The translations under genes and the position numbers were made by a program. A DNA stretch of 64,000 bases from UBA2588 sp964343075. Lineage in GTDB: Bacteria > Chloroflexota > Dehalococcoidia > Lucifugimonadales > UBA3495. Within the stretch, counting starts at the first letter, position 1; the number at the start of each line of letters is the position of its first letter. The DNA is taken from contig CAYFGT010000002.1 in assembly GCA_964343075.1 (NCBI GenBank), positions 1 to 64,000 on the forward strand, given 5' to 3'. Below, piece by piece: positions 25,002-34,807 of this stretch. The notes under the pieces are model-generated. The model saw only the letters and a list, made by a program, of their open reading frames with translations. It was not told where the DNA came from and did no database searches.

Positions 25002-28000
25002 ATGGAGTATGTGGAGTTACATTGCCATAGTAATTATTCATTTTACGATGGAGCTTCTTTCATAGATGAGTTATTGGTAACTGCAAAAGAATTATCATAT
25101 TCGGCATTGGCATTAACCGATCATGATAATTTATGTGGAGCTATGGAATTTTCACATTTGGCAAGAAAATTAGGGATAAAACCAATTATAGGAGTTGAAA
25201 TTACACTTAAAGATAATAATCATTTAACTTTGTTAGCAAAAAACGATGAAGGGTATAAAAACATTTCAAGATTATTGTCTGATTCTAAGATGAGTACAGA
25301 GTCAGATTTTTTGCCTGATGAAGCGTTATTTAAATACAAAAATGGAATTATTGTTTTGTCAGGATGTAGAGAAGGATATTTAAATAAACAAATACAAAAT
25401 AATAATGAAAAACAAGTTAATGAATTCTTATCAGAATATTTGGATGTGTTTGGGAAAGAAAATTTTTTTGTTGAATTGCAGCAAAATTTGATTAAAGGTG
25501 ATGTGCACAGAAACAAGTTGTTATCTAAGTATGCAAAAAACCATGGTATAGAAATAGTAGCGACTAATAATGTGCATTATCACGTGGCAGAAAGAAGTAA
25601 ATTACAAGATGTGTTAGTTGCTATTAAAAATAATATGTCATTAGAAGAGTGTGGTCATTATTTGAGAGAGAATAATCACTTTTATCTCAAGTCTCCAGAA
25701 GAAATGCAATATTTATTTGCTAGCTATCCTGATGCATTACAAAATACTGTGAAGATTTCTGAAATGTGCGACTTTGATCTTGTGAAAAATACAGGGTATT
25801 CATTCCCTGATTATAAAGTACCTGAAGGGTATTCCCAGCAAAGTTATTTAGAGCAAATTTGTATTGAATCAGCTAAAAGAAAGTATGGATTTTTATCTGC
25901 AAAAGTTAATGATAGATTACTAGAAGAATTTAGATTAATTCAGAAACATAATTTAGCGGGGTTTTTATTAATTTATCACGATATTATTGAACTAGCTCGT
26001 GAAGTAATGATTGATATGAATTTAACTAATATTGAAATACCTGTTGAAGAACGCTCTCCAGGTCGAGGCAGAGGTTCTTCTGTAGCTATGCTAGTAGGTT
26101 ATCTTATAGGTTTATCTCATATAGATCCTCTTGAATATGGTTTATCTTTAAATCGTTTTCTTCCTGATGAAATGACTATAGTGCCTGATATAGATTTGGA
26201 TTTTCCTAGAAATATCAGAGAAGAATTGATCAGAAGAATTCATGTTAAATGGGGCAGCGAACATGCTGTATTAGCAGGTATGTTTAGTACTTACAAGACT
26301 AAAGGTGCATTACGGGATGTTGGTAAAGCGTTAGCATTACCAACATCTGAATTGGAAAAAATGATTAAGTTGTCAGAAACTAGTATTCAATCCGATTTAT
26401 CAGAAAAAATGCTTAAGGAAATCAATCTAAACACCCAATTTAAGGATTCTTTGTGGATAGAATTGATTGATTTATGTAATGAAATAAAAGGATTTCCTAA
26501 ATATTTAGCTCAGCATACTAGTGGTATGATAATTAGTACTACTCCAATCAATGATTTAGTCCCAATTCAACCTGCAAATATTCAAGGTAGATATATTTGT
26601 CAATGGGATAAAAAAGCTATAGAACAAGCGGGTTTTATAAAAATAGATTTTTTAGCTCTAGGTACATTATCCCAAATGCAAGATATTTTGAATTTAATTG
26701 AAATTAGAACAGGTCAATATATTGATTTAACACGTATAAATTTCAATGATTGCAATGTTTATGAATCTATGCATGATGGAGATACAATCGGTATATTTCA
26801 AATTGAATCTGCTGCTCAAATACAAACAATTAAACGTATTAAGCCAAACAATTTAGTGGATATGGCTTATGAAGTGGCTTGTGTGCGGCCTGGAGTAGGA
26901 GTTAATGATGGGGTTAGTAAATTTATCAGGAGACGTAATGGAGAGGCTTGGCAGTTTGATCATCCATTAGAAGAAAGTGCACTAAAGAAGACTTTAGGAG
27001 TGATTTTATTTCAGGACCAAGTTAATAAACTTGCTATGGAAGTAGGCGGATTTAGCGAAGTTCAGGCAGATGAATTACGTCGTGCTTTTGGCTGGAAAAG
27101 ATCTGATTCTATAATCAATGAGTATCGTAAGGATTTTATTTCAGGAGCTAGATTAAAAGGTGTTAATACAAATATAGCAATAAAAATATTTGAAAAATTT
27201 AATGGTCAGTATATGTTTCCTGAATCTCATGCTTTTGCTTTTGGGATAACTGCTTATCATATGGCTTGGTTGAAATATTATTATCCACTTGAATTTTATG
27301 TCGCTTTATTTAACCAGCAACCTATGGGATTTTATAATTTAGAGACATTAAAAGAAGATGCAAAAAGGCACAATGTTTTTGTTTTAAATCCAGATGTTAA
27401 CCATAGTAATGCTTTATGTGTTATTCAAGAAGGGAAAATATTATTAGGATTAAATAATATAAAACATTTAGGCTACAGTACTGCTACGAAAATCATATCG
27501 GAAAGAAACTGTAATGGTTTGTTTGTAAACGTTAGTGATTTAATGGCGCGAACTGATATCAGTTATTTGCAAGGTAAGAGTTTGGTTTATGCTGGGGCGC
27601 TAGATAAATTTAATGGTAATCGTAGAGAATTGTTGTGGGAATTAGGCATATTTGAATCTAAGCCAGATAATCAAAAGATAATGAATTTAGACTTTGGTAA
27701 TCTCGTTCCGTATTTAAACAAACCAAATGCTTGGGTGAATATGATTAACGAATATGCGTCTCTAGGATTATATCCTACAGGTCATGTAATGGAGCATATC
27801 AGGAAAAAATTGCCCCAAAATGTGCTTAGTAGTGAGCAAATAACGGCACATAAATCAAATCAACAGGTAAAGGTTGCTGGTTTAGTTATAAGACGTCAAC
27901 GACCATTATCTAAGTCAATATTCATGACTATTGAAGATGAGTTTGGGCATGTACCAATAATGATATTGCCAGATGTTTATGAGGAGTATAAATGGGAATT

Positions 28001-28127
28001 GAGTAAAGAATTGATATTAGTGTCTGGATTGGTTTCTAGGAGAGAAGGTACATTTAACATTATTGTTAATCAAGTTTGGACGGTTGATGAGGCATTGAAA
28101 TTTGGGGGTAGTAAAAATTGGCAGTGA
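25002..28127 (+). CDS. dnaE2: Error-prone DNA polymerase III alpha subunit
   Basis: 1041 residues, the shorter length typical of DnaE2. The N-terminal PHP domain has ELHCHSNYSFYDGAS and LTDHDN. The catalytic motif PDIDLDFP is at residues 396-403, preceded by GRGRGSSVAMLVGYLIGLSHID. A helix-hairpin-helix and an OB-fold region near the end (VAGLVIRRQRPLSK) complete the family layout. DnaE2 extends past lesions with ImuB and raises mutation rates in SOS. It is the last gene of the LexA-controlled operon. Codons are very AT-rich in third position. Confidence 0.93.
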   Translation: MEYVELHCHSNYSFYDGASFIDELLVTAKELSYSALALTDHDNLCGAMEFSHLARKLGIKPIIGVEITLKDNNHLTLLAKNDEGYKNISRLLSDSKMSTESDFLPDEALFKYKNGIIVLSGCREGYLNKQIQNNNEKQVNEFLSEYLDVFGKENFFVELQQNLIKGDVHRNKLLSKYAKNHGIEIVATNNVHYHVAERSKLQDVLVAIKNNMSLEECGHYLRENNHFYLKSPEEMQYLFASYPDALQNTVKISEMCDFDLVKNTGYSFPDYKVPEGYSQQSYLEQICIESAKRKYGFLSAKVNDRLLEEFRLIQKHNLAGFLLIYHDIIELAREVMIDMNLTNIEIPVEERSPGRGRGSSVAMLVGYLIGLSHIDPLEYGLSLNRFLPDEMTIVPDIDLDFPRNIREELIRRIHVKWGSEHAVLAGMFSTYKTKGALRDVGKALALPTSELEKMIKLSETSIQSDLSEKMLKEINLNTQFKDSLWIELIDLCNEIKGFPKYLAQHTSGMIISTTPINDLVPIQPANIQGRYICQWDKKAIEQAGFIKIDFLALGTLSQMQDILNLIEIRTGQYIDLTRINFNDCNVYESMHDGDTIGIFQIESAAQIQTIKRIKPNNLVDMAYEVACVRPGVGVNDGVSKFIRRRNGEAWQFDHPLEESALKKTLGVILFQDQVNKLAMEVGGFSEVQADELRRAFGWKRSDSIINEYRKDFISGARLKGVNTNIAIKIFEKFNGQYMFPESHAFAFGITAYHMAWLKYYYPLEFYVALFNQQPMGFYNLETLKEDAKRHNVFVLNPDVNHSNALCVIQEGKILLGLNNIKHLGYSTATKIISERNCNGLFVNVSDLMARTDISYLQGKSLVYAGALDKFNGNRRELLWELGIFESKPDNQKIMNLDFGNLVPYLNKPNAWVNMINEYASLGLYPTGHVMEHIRKKLPQNVLSSEQITAHKSNQQVKVAGLVIRRQRPLSKSIFMTIEDEFGHVPIMILPDVYEEYKWELSKELILVSGLVSRREGTFNIIVNQVWTVDEALKFGGSKNWQ

Positions 28128-28154
28128 GACATACTAAGGATAAGTACTAATTTA

Positions 28155-28184
28155 TTGACTGTGTAGCTTTGGAGATGCTAGAAT
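28155..28184 (+). promoter_or_regulatory. Probable promoter of the citrate synthase gene
   Basis: TTGACT (28155-28160), an 18-base spacer, and TAGAAT (28179-28184). This gives a leader of about 70 bases before the ATG at 28259. Confidence 0.55.
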
Positions 28185-28258
28185 CGGACAGCTAAGTTGT
28201 TTAATATTTTGGCTGATATAACAATAGCAAACGCTTGATATGGTAGGAGGTTTTTGAT

Positions 28259-29386
28259 ATGCCTGAAATTATGAAAGGTCTTAAAGATGTGTATTTTGAT
28301 AATACAGAGGCTAGCTTTATAGATGGTGATGTGGGGAAACTTCTATATCGAGGCTATAGTATTCACGACTTAGCTGAAAAATCAACTTTTGAAGAAGTGG
28401 TTTACTTATTGCTATATGGGAATTTGCCTACAAAGTCAGAATTAGCAGACTTTGATTCTGAATTGCGTGCTAACAGACGTATACCCGATCAGGTGATAGA
28501 AGTTTTAAATTTAGTTCAGAATAGCCATCCAATGGATGCTCTTCGGACCGGCATATCTGCTTTGTCTGCATTTGATGAAGATGTTAACGATAACTCTCCG
28601 GAAGCTACTATTAGGAAAGGCATTAGATTGACTGCAATGGGTCCAACTATAGTTGCAGCCCACCATCGGTTACGCCAAGGATTAGAACCAGTTGCTCCTA
28701 ACCCGGATCTCAATCATGCTGGGAATTTTTTGTATATGCTTTTTGGGGAAATGCCTGATGAAGAAACGATTAAGTTATTGGATGTAGATTTCATATTGCA
28801 TGCTGAGCACGGTGCAAACGCCTCGGCATTTGGTGCCAGAGTCGCCGCTTCTACGCTATCAGATTTGCATTCAGCGGTTACTACGGGTGTAGGTGTATTG
28901 AAAGGCCCATGGCATGGAGGTGCTGCTGAAGAAGTTATGAAAATGGCTCTGGATATAGGTCAGCCGGAAAATGCAGAAGAATACTGTAGGAATATTTTAG
29001 ACAATGGTGGCAGGATTATGGGATTTGGTCACCGAGTATATAAAGCAGAAGATCCTAGAGCTAGGCATTTACGTGAAAGGTCTAGAGCACTAGGCGAAAA
29101 AATGGGTCAGCCTAAATGGTTTGAGATATTAACTTATTTAGAAGAAAATGTAATGTCTAAGTACAGAGATCGAGGGATATTTGTAAATGTGGACTTTTTT
29201 GCAGGTTCAATATATTACTTGCTAGGAATACCAGATGATCTGTTTATCTCTATATTTAGTTTGGGTAGAATTCCAGGATGGACTTTGCAATGTTTAGAAC
29301 AATTTGATGATAATATTTTAATCCGACCTCTATTGGAATATACTGGAGGAATGGACTTAGAGTACACTTCTATTGAAAACCGCTAG
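28259..29386 (+). CDS. gltA: Citrate synthase
   Basis: 375 residues, the short (archaeal/Gram-positive) citrate synthase type. It condenses acetyl-CoA with oxaloacetate; 2-methylcitrate synthase is a related possibility, notable because an MmgE/PrpD gene is nearby. Visible motifs: GKLLYRGY, catalytic His in LHAEHGANAS, GPWHGGAAEEVM, MGFGHRVYKAEDPRARHL with the second His near 256, and the catalytic Asp in NVDFFAG. TAGGAGG precedes the ATG. A terminator follows directly. Confidence 0.93.
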   Translation: MPEIMKGLKDVYFDNTEASFIDGDVGKLLYRGYSIHDLAEKSTFEEVVYLLLYGNLPTKSELADFDSELRANRRIPDQVIEVLNLVQNSHPMDALRTGISALSAFDEDVNDNSPEATIRKGIRLTAMGPTIVAAHHRLRQGLEPVAPNPDLNHAGNFLYMLFGEMPDEETIKLLDVDFILHAEHGANASAFGARVAASTLSDLHSAVTTGVGVLKGPWHGGAAEEVMKMALDIGQPENAEEYCRNILDNGGRIMGFGHRVYKAEDPRARHLRERSRALGEKMGQPKWFEILTYLEENVMSKYRDRGIFVNVDFFAGSIYYLLGIPDDLFISIFSLGRIPGWTLQCLEQFDDNILIRPLLEYTGGMDLEYTSIENR

Positions 29387-29408
29387 AATGTTGAAGTTCT
29401 TAATAATA

Positions 29409-29439
29409 AATCAGGGGCCTATGGCCCCTGATTTTTTTT
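29409..29439 (+). terminator. Terminator after gltA
   Basis: An 11-bp perfect stem (29409-29419 with 29423-29433), loop TAT, followed by a run of T to 29439. Confidence 0.93.
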
Positions 29440-29449
29440 ATGGGTTGCG

Positions 29450-30583
29450 ATGATAAAAAATAGAGTGATTGAACACATAAAAAATTTTGGTCCTGTTTCA
29501 TACTCAGAATATATGGAATTATGCTTATATAGGTTTTGCGATTCTTATTACAGGGCACAAAATCCAGTTGGTTTTCACGCAGATTTTTTTACTAGTCCAT
29601 ACTTGCATCCGGTGTTTGGATCATTGATAGCAGTGGAGTTATTCATAATGTGGGATCGTTTAGGGAAACCTGACTCATTTGATATTGTTGAGCTGGGAGC
29701 CGGTGATGGAACACTTGCTATAGATATATTGGATTATGTACAGCATATCTCGAATGATTTTTATGATGTGGTGAAATATAGTTGTGTGGAGATTAGGACT
29801 TCGATAAGAGAACATGGAGATACCCATCGAGGTAAGATTAAATTCACGGATGCTCAAACGGTGTTCAACGACCCTATTTATGGTTGCGTGTTAAGCAATG
29901 AATTTTTTGATGCATTGCCAGTTCACAGAGTTGTTAGAACAGAAGGTGGCCTGCATGAAATCATGGTGGATTGGCAAGGGTCAGAATTAATTGAAGTATA
30001 TGTGCCTTTAACTAATCTTGAGGTAGCTAACTATATAGAGACGTGGTCAATCAATATTCCGGAAGGTTACATTGTAGAAATTAATACGATTGCTGAGTCT
30101 ATGCTTAATGATGCAAGCCGTATGTTGAAAAAGGGTTTTGTATTAACGATTGATTATGGTGATATTTCAGACCAGTTGTATGGAGTGTCTTCTAGACAAT
30201 ATGGGACTATTAGATCATTTAAGAATAACGTGCAAATAGCTAATGTTCTAAATAATCCAGGTTCTCAAGATATTACTTCTCATGTCAATTTCACGGTGCT
30301 TATAGAAAAAGGTATTCAGCAATGTTTACATTTAGAAGAATTTATTTCTCAAAGGAAGTTCTTATTGGATTTGGGATGCGGAATGATGCTGAAGAAGTTG
30401 GAAGAAAGTGATCTGGACAGAAGAACTTATATTTTAAATAAACGCCGTATCGACAATCTATTAGATGAAAAAGGTCTCGGGGATTTTAAAGTGTTAATTC
30501 AGTCCAAAGGCCATTTGGATCCGAATCAGGTGAGTATCCAAGGTCTATATGAACGACTGAAAGTCCCTATATTTAATACATAG
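29450..30583 (+). CDS. MidA/NDUFAF7-like SAM-dependent methyltransferase
   Basis: 377 residues. The COG1565 family layout is visible: an N-terminal segment with FGPVSYSEYMELCLY, then FFTSPYLHPVFG, and the SAM-binding motif ELGAGDGT at about 81-88. SNEFFDALPVHR and TIDYGD match further conserved blocks. In mitochondria the homologue methylates an Arg of a complex I subunit; in bacteria the target is mostly unknown, so a role in respiratory complex maturation is inference. It follows the gltA terminator by 10 bases. Confidence 0.88.
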   Translation: MIKNRVIEHIKNFGPVSYSEYMELCLYRFCDSYYRAQNPVGFHADFFTSPYLHPVFGSLIAVELFIMWDRLGKPDSFDIVELGAGDGTLAIDILDYVQHISNDFYDVVKYSCVEIRTSIREHGDTHRGKIKFTDAQTVFNDPIYGCVLSNEFFDALPVHRVVRTEGGLHEIMVDWQGSELIEVYVPLTNLEVANYIETWSINIPEGYIVEINTIAESMLNDASRMLKKGFVLTIDYGDISDQLYGVSSRQYGTIRSFKNNVQIANVLNNPGSQDITSHVNFTVLIEKGIQQCLHLEEFISQRKFLLDLGCGMMLKKLEESDLDRRTYILNKRRIDNLLDEKGLGDFKVLIQSKGHLDPNQVSIQGLYERLKVPIFNT

Positions 30584-30673
30584 TCATAACCATGTCAGAG
30601 ATCGATATCATTTGGATAGATCAATTAGTATCATATAAAAGAATGTATAAGTAGATTAGAGATTGAGATTAAT

Positions 30674-32038
30674 ATGTCTAGAGTTATCAAAACCAGTTTC
30701 TTAGTGATGTTATGTCTCACTGTACTGGTGTCTTGTGATTTGATAAATATTGACAGTGAAGGAGTTGAACAAGCAGCATCTTCACAAGAATCAACTAGTG
30801 ATTCCTCTCCTTTAGGTAACATCCTTTCTCCAGATAAGTTGGAACAGATAGTTGGGAATCCCGAATCCAATCAATCCGATTCGGCTGATGTTGGAACTAG
30901 TACTGTGATGAAAAAAATGAGTGCGCAAGACGCCCAATTATTGTCCTCGGATGGTTATATGGATGGTACCGATTTAGGAAGGACTAATTCATCAAATACT
31001 GTAGGTCTCCTTAATGTAGAAGATTTGTTATGGAATTTTGATGCTGAAGCTGAGATTACTAGTACGCCTATTAAAACGTCTAATGATTCAGGAATATTGT
31101 TTGGGGATATATCAGGTACATTTTATTCTTTAAATATAGATACAGGTGAAACTAATTGGGAATTTCAGGCAAATGGACCAATTAGTACCACTGCCGCAAT
31201 TGCAGGTAATGTTGTCGTTTTTGGGAGTCGTGACCAGAATCTTTATGTGTTAGATACAGAATCTGGGGAGTTGTTATGGAAATTCAATGCAGGAGGCTGG
31301 ATAGAATCTTCACCAGTAATTAGTGAAGGGATTATATATTTTGGTAGTTATGACGGTAACCTATATGCGTTAGATATCCTGGATGGATCAATTGAATGGC
31401 AGTATGATGCTGAATCAGTAATTGCTGCGGCACCATCTATAGGAGACGCAATAATTTATTTTATTTCGGATGAAGGGATACTATGGGCTTTAGATATTTA
31501 TACGGGACGAGCTAAATGGAATTTTAAAATGTATAAAGATTCCCCTGTATTATCTGAAGTTGTCACAGAAACCTCAGCCCCGATTGTGTTGTTTGATACT
31601 GTTTATGCGTCTGGGCTAGATGGAATTGTGTATGCAATAGATGGTAGAACTGGTCAACAACAATGGGTTTATAAGAGTGAAACATTGCTTAGTTTAAATT
31701 TGTCTGGAGCCGAAGGATTAGTATTTCTAGTAGAATTGGCAGGATCTGTGACTTCACTAGATGCATTGACCGGAGAAAAACTTTGGGAATTGAGCGAATA
31801 CTCCGCGTATAATGATCCTGCATTTATTTGCGGAGATCAAGTGTATTTTGGAACAACAGATGGAACCATTCATACTGTTGGTGCTAGATTAGGTGAGAAA
31901 AATTGGGAATTTAAAGTGCTTTCGGGTATAAATACATATCCTTCTGTATATGATGGAGTTCTTTATGTGGGTTCTTCAGACGGACATGTATATGCCTTGA
32001 AAGGAGCACTTGGTGATGCCAACCCATTACAACAGTAG
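30674..32038 (+). CDS. PQQ-like beta-propeller lipoprotein
   Basis: 454 residues. Lipobox VLVSC (Cys21). After a Ser-rich linker of about 80 residues comes a seven- or eight-blade propeller of the BamB/PQQ-repeat type; blades show repeats such as GNLYALDILDGSIEWQYD, LYVLDTESGELLWKF and GHVYALKGALGD. The protein would sit outside the membrane. BamB itself needs an outer membrane; without evidence for one here, a generic scaffold or binding role is more cautious. The stop (32036-32038) lies inside the 19-base segment repeated across the first N gap. Confidence 0.87.
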   Translation: MSRVIKTSFLVMLCLTVLVSCDLINIDSEGVEQAASSQESTSDSSPLGNILSPDKLEQIVGNPESNQSDSADVGTSTVMKKMSAQDAQLLSSDGYMDGTDLGRTNSSNTVGLLNVEDLLWNFDAEAEITSTPIKTSNDSGILFGDISGTFYSLNIDTGETNWEFQANGPISTTAAIAGNVVVFGSRDQNLYVLDTESGELLWKFNAGGWIESSPVISEGIIYFGSYDGNLYALDILDGSIEWQYDAESVIAAAPSIGDAIIYFISDEGILWALDIYTGRAKWNFKMYKDSPVLSEVVTETSAPIVLFDTVYASGLDGIVYAIDGRTGQQQWVYKSETLLSLNLSGAEGLVFLVELAGSVTSLDALTGEKLWELSEYSAYNDPAFICGDQVYFGTTDGTIHTVGARLGEKNWEFKVLSGINTYPSVYDGVLYVGSSDGHVYALKGALGDANPLQQ

Positions 32039-32044
32039 ACGATT

Positions 32045-32144
32045 NNNNNNNNNNNNNNNNNNNNNNNNNNNNNNNNNNNNNNNNNNNNNNNNNNNNNNNN
32101 NNNNNNNNNNNNNNNNNNNNNNNNNNNNNNNNNNNNNNNNNNNN
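32045..32144. other. Assembly gap of 100 N, probably artificial
   Basis: Exactly 100 N. The 19 bases before the gap (32026-32044) equal the 19 bases after it (32145-32163), starting ATTACAACAG. This is what results when two overlapping contig ends are joined by a placeholder. The real intergenic distance between the PQQ lipoprotein and the MmgE/PrpD gene is then only a few bases. Confidence 0.85.
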
Positions 32145-32162
32145 ATTACAACAGTAGACGAT

Positions 32163-33530
32163 TTAGAATAATTGAATTAATTCGTTCACGTCTGCAATTT
32201 GCTCTAGATTCATGATGCTATCACGGATGTTGATGGCGGTTGATGTATCATATACTGTTTCTGCACAATCTAAGAATTTTGCTAAAACCTGGTCTTTAGT
32301 GGCACCTCTAAGTGAGCCGGTGTAATGGCGCTCTGCACTGTCTGATATGGTTTCTCCATTAGCCATTTGTATGTCTACCTTGTGATACCCTTCCATCCAA
32401 GATTGTTTCCCTTCGTTGCCTGGATGGCGAGTCATTACCACTTTGTTCATTAAGGCTTGTATTTCAGGTCTGGAGATTTTATTGTCCGAGAAGCTATCCA
32501 GACCTATTTGATGGTCCACTAGGGCTGCAGAAAGCAAATATTGCATGCTGAACTTCCCTTCCAGGGCGCTTTTGGGTTCGTAATGTACTAAGGAACGAGG
32601 TGGATCAAAATCCACCCAAGAAGTTATTCTTGATATTTGATTTATATCAAGATTATGGGACGCTATAATCTTGAAGATAGCGTCTAAGGATAAGTGAGAG
32701 CTCCCACAACACGGGTATTTTTTGATTTCCACTCCAGACTCCAACATGTGACTGGTTTCTTTTAGAGACTCGAGGATCTTGTGAGGCGAATAATTTTCAC
32801 CCCCAGAAAATGCTCTCAAAAAACCAAATCTACCCTCAAATATATTTTCATCTGCTGTAAAGCCCGATAGTGCTAATTGTGCTGCCAAGACACCATCTTT
32901 GCATGCAAGGCCAGGGTGGAACGGCTTGGCCATGCTTCCGAAGTTTTGTCTAAGTCCAGATGCTTGAGACGCAGCCAGGGCTAGGGCAATAGATGTTTGG
33001 TGAGTATTCAATTTGAGGATACTAGAGGCAGTTGCTGCTGATCCTATGGATCCCAAAGGACCAGTAGGGTGCCATCCTAAGTCATCAAAATATGATTCAC
33101 TGAGTCCAGCTCCTACGCTACAAGCAGTTTCAAACCCTACTAGATAGGACTTTATGAAATCTTTTCCTGATGCATGGGAATATTCCCCTAGGGCTAATGC
33201 TACAGGAACTAAGAAAACACTTGGGTGGACTTTGATACCTTCTGTGACGTCATCATAATCGAGTGCGTGCGCCATAGCCCCGTTGATCAGCGCGGCTTCT
33301 TGGGCTGTGGTTTTAAAGTGTTGAGTAAGTACTGATGAGTGGGGGTTGCCACCGTTATGCAGAGCATTATCACATAATATTTTAGCAATTGGTTCTTTGG
33401 AACCAGCAATGAGGCATGCTATACAATCCAAAATTGCAATTTTCGCAGTTTCGATCGATTCGGCTACAAAGTCATCTATTTGAGTTTGATAAATAAAGTC
33501 GCTAATTTCTGTTGATATGCTCATTTTCAC
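32163..33530 (-). CDS. MmgE/PrpD family protein
   Basis: 455 residues. Family members include 2-methylcitrate dehydratase and related enzymes acting on tricarboxylic or itaconate-like acids. Signatures: AILDCIACLIAGS, MAHALDYDDV, YLVGFE, GWHPTGPLGSIGSAATAS, MAKPFHPGLA, and KYPCCGSSH. It may act in propionate or dicarboxylate breakdown, but PrpD-specific residues cannot be confirmed by eye. It stands alone on the minus strand, convergent with the PQQ lipoprotein. Confidence 0.9.
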   Translation of the reverse strand: MKMSISTEISDFIYQTQIDDFVAESIETAKIAILDCIACLIAGSKEPIAKILCDNALHNGGNPHSSVLTQHFKTTAQEAALINGAMAHALDYDDVTEGIKVHPSVFLVPVALALGEYSHASGKDFIKSYLVGFETACSVGAGLSESYFDDLGWHPTGPLGSIGSAATASSILKLNTHQTSIALALAASQASGLRQNFGSMAKPFHPGLACKDGVLAAQLALSGFTADENIFEGRFGFLRAFSGGENYSPHKILESLKETSHMLESGVEIKKYPCCGSSHLSLDAIFKIIASHNLDINQISRITSWVDFDPPRSLVHYEPKSALEGKFSMQYLLSAALVDHQIGLDSFSDNKISRPEIQALMNKVVMTRHPGNEGKQSWMEGYHKVDIQMANGETISDSAERHYTGSLRGATKDQVLAKFLDCAETVYDTSTAINIRDSIMNLEQIADVNELIQLF

Positions 33531-33649
33531 CTCGATAATTGAAAAAGTAACTTACTGATGATTTTAGGGCCCATAAATGATTGAAATATGCAAGCCCAAT
33601 CATAGTATAATAATTTATAAGGATTTTTGCTATTTGTGTAGAGGATGGG

Positions 33650-34777
33650 ATGGGTTCCAAAAATCATTTGCTAGTATTAGTGTTTATTACCCTGCTGACA
33701 GTTGTTGGCTGTGTTCCTACTATTGATGACGCTGAAGAAAGTTCTTCCGCCACTCCTGATATTAACGCGACTCTAGACGCATCTGTTAATGCACTTATGG
33801 AAGGAGTTGGAAAATTAGAACTTAGTTCAAACGAAGCTCAGGACAGTAATTCGCAACAAATCATTAAGCCGTCTCCAGAAATAATTGTGCAAGAAGTTCC
33901 GGTTGAAGTAATAAAAATGGTTGAGACAGTGAAAGAGATAACCTTACCTACAGCTCCCCCATATCCAACATACACTCCATATCCCACCTATACCCCATAT
34001 CCAACATATACTCCAGTTCCCACGCTCACTGCAGCGGAATTGTTTGTGGAAGAACCTGGATGTTTACCTAGGCCTAGCTTAGAAGATTTGAATGTGGCTG
34101 TCGCTGGAGATGATGCTGCTTCTGTATTTGTCGATATCCCTTTGCGTACACAAGGGACTGTTAAAATCGATGGAATCAGTGCAGAAGAAGGTACTTTGAT
34201 AACCGCTTATTATGATCCTCCATATATGCCTACAGTTCAACAGCCCGAAGGATATATCGCAGGACAGACTACTGTTGATGCTAAAGGCAGATATGAAATC
34301 AGTATGTATACCTATGGGCCAGAAGTGGAGCACAATAAGCAAATGTGGAGAGGGGTCTATTTTAAAGTGGATAACTGCTACGCACGGGAATCAACGTGGA
34401 AAAATTTAGGACGTGGATTTCCTGGAGTAGTTGATCTAACAGCTCAAGCCTCCAACGAGTACAACAAACCTATTTTGCCTAATAGAATTATTATTAATGA
34501 CCATCCTATGAATTCAAATTATTATGTTTCCGCTGATACTTATTGGGATATTACAACGGACGTGTCCCCTGTAAATGGAGATTTTGGATCGGGTACAGTG
34601 GTTCAATTGACCGCATCCAAAAATTATGATTCTTGGGGATTTTATAAGCGTATGAAATGGAAATGGACAGGCGTGGACAAAGTATGGGGAGCAGATAATG
34701 AGTTTGCTAGTTTGACTACAAATGCTTCTAGTAATAGTTCTGTCACTATTACTGCTTATGACCCTGAGGCGCCTTAG
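33650..34777 (+). CDS. Lipoprotein with PTYTPYP repeats
   Basis: 375 residues. Lipobox TVVGC (Cys21). A helical region starting INATLDASVNALMEG is shared in style with other lipoproteins in the window. A Val/Glu-rich stretch then leads to a linker of three PTYTPYP-type repeats (about residues 102-123). The C-terminal part has two probable beta domains with two Cys (EEPGCLPRP and DNCYARE); the first has GYIAGQTTVDAKGRYEISMY, the last has TYWDITTDVSPVNG and a Trp-rich KWKWTG. The family is not recognised. TATAAT at 33606-33611 may be its -10 box. It precedes another lipoprotein by 30 bases and is probably co-transcribed with it. Confidence 0.75.
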   Translation: MGSKNHLLVLVFITLLTVVGCVPTIDDAEESSSATPDINATLDASVNALMEGVGKLELSSNEAQDSNSQQIIKPSPEIIVQEVPVEVIKMVETVKEITLPTAPPYPTYTPYPTYTPYPTYTPVPTLTAAELFVEEPGCLPRPSLEDLNVAVAGDDAASVFVDIPLRTQGTVKIDGISAEEGTLITAYYDPPYMPTVQQPEGYIAGQTTVDAKGRYEISMYTYGPEVEHNKQMWRGVYFKVDNCYARESTWKNLGRGFPGVVDLTAQASNEYNKPILPNRIIINDHPMNSNYYVSADTYWDITTDVSPVNGDFGSGTVVQLTASKNYDSWGFYKRMKWKWTGVDKVWGADNEFASLTTNASSNSSVTITAYDPEAP

Positions 34778-34807
34778 AAACAAATTAATTTAGGTTTGCA
34801 GATATAA

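Noticed and set aside
32045..32144. N run as a real sequence gap with a mobile element or repeat
   Set aside because: The exact 100 N length and identical flanks are better explained by unmerged overlapping contigs.
33955..34022. Short periodic repeats as a possible CRISPR or minisatellite
   Set aside because: They encode the PTYTPYP linker of a lipoprotein and lack unique spacers.
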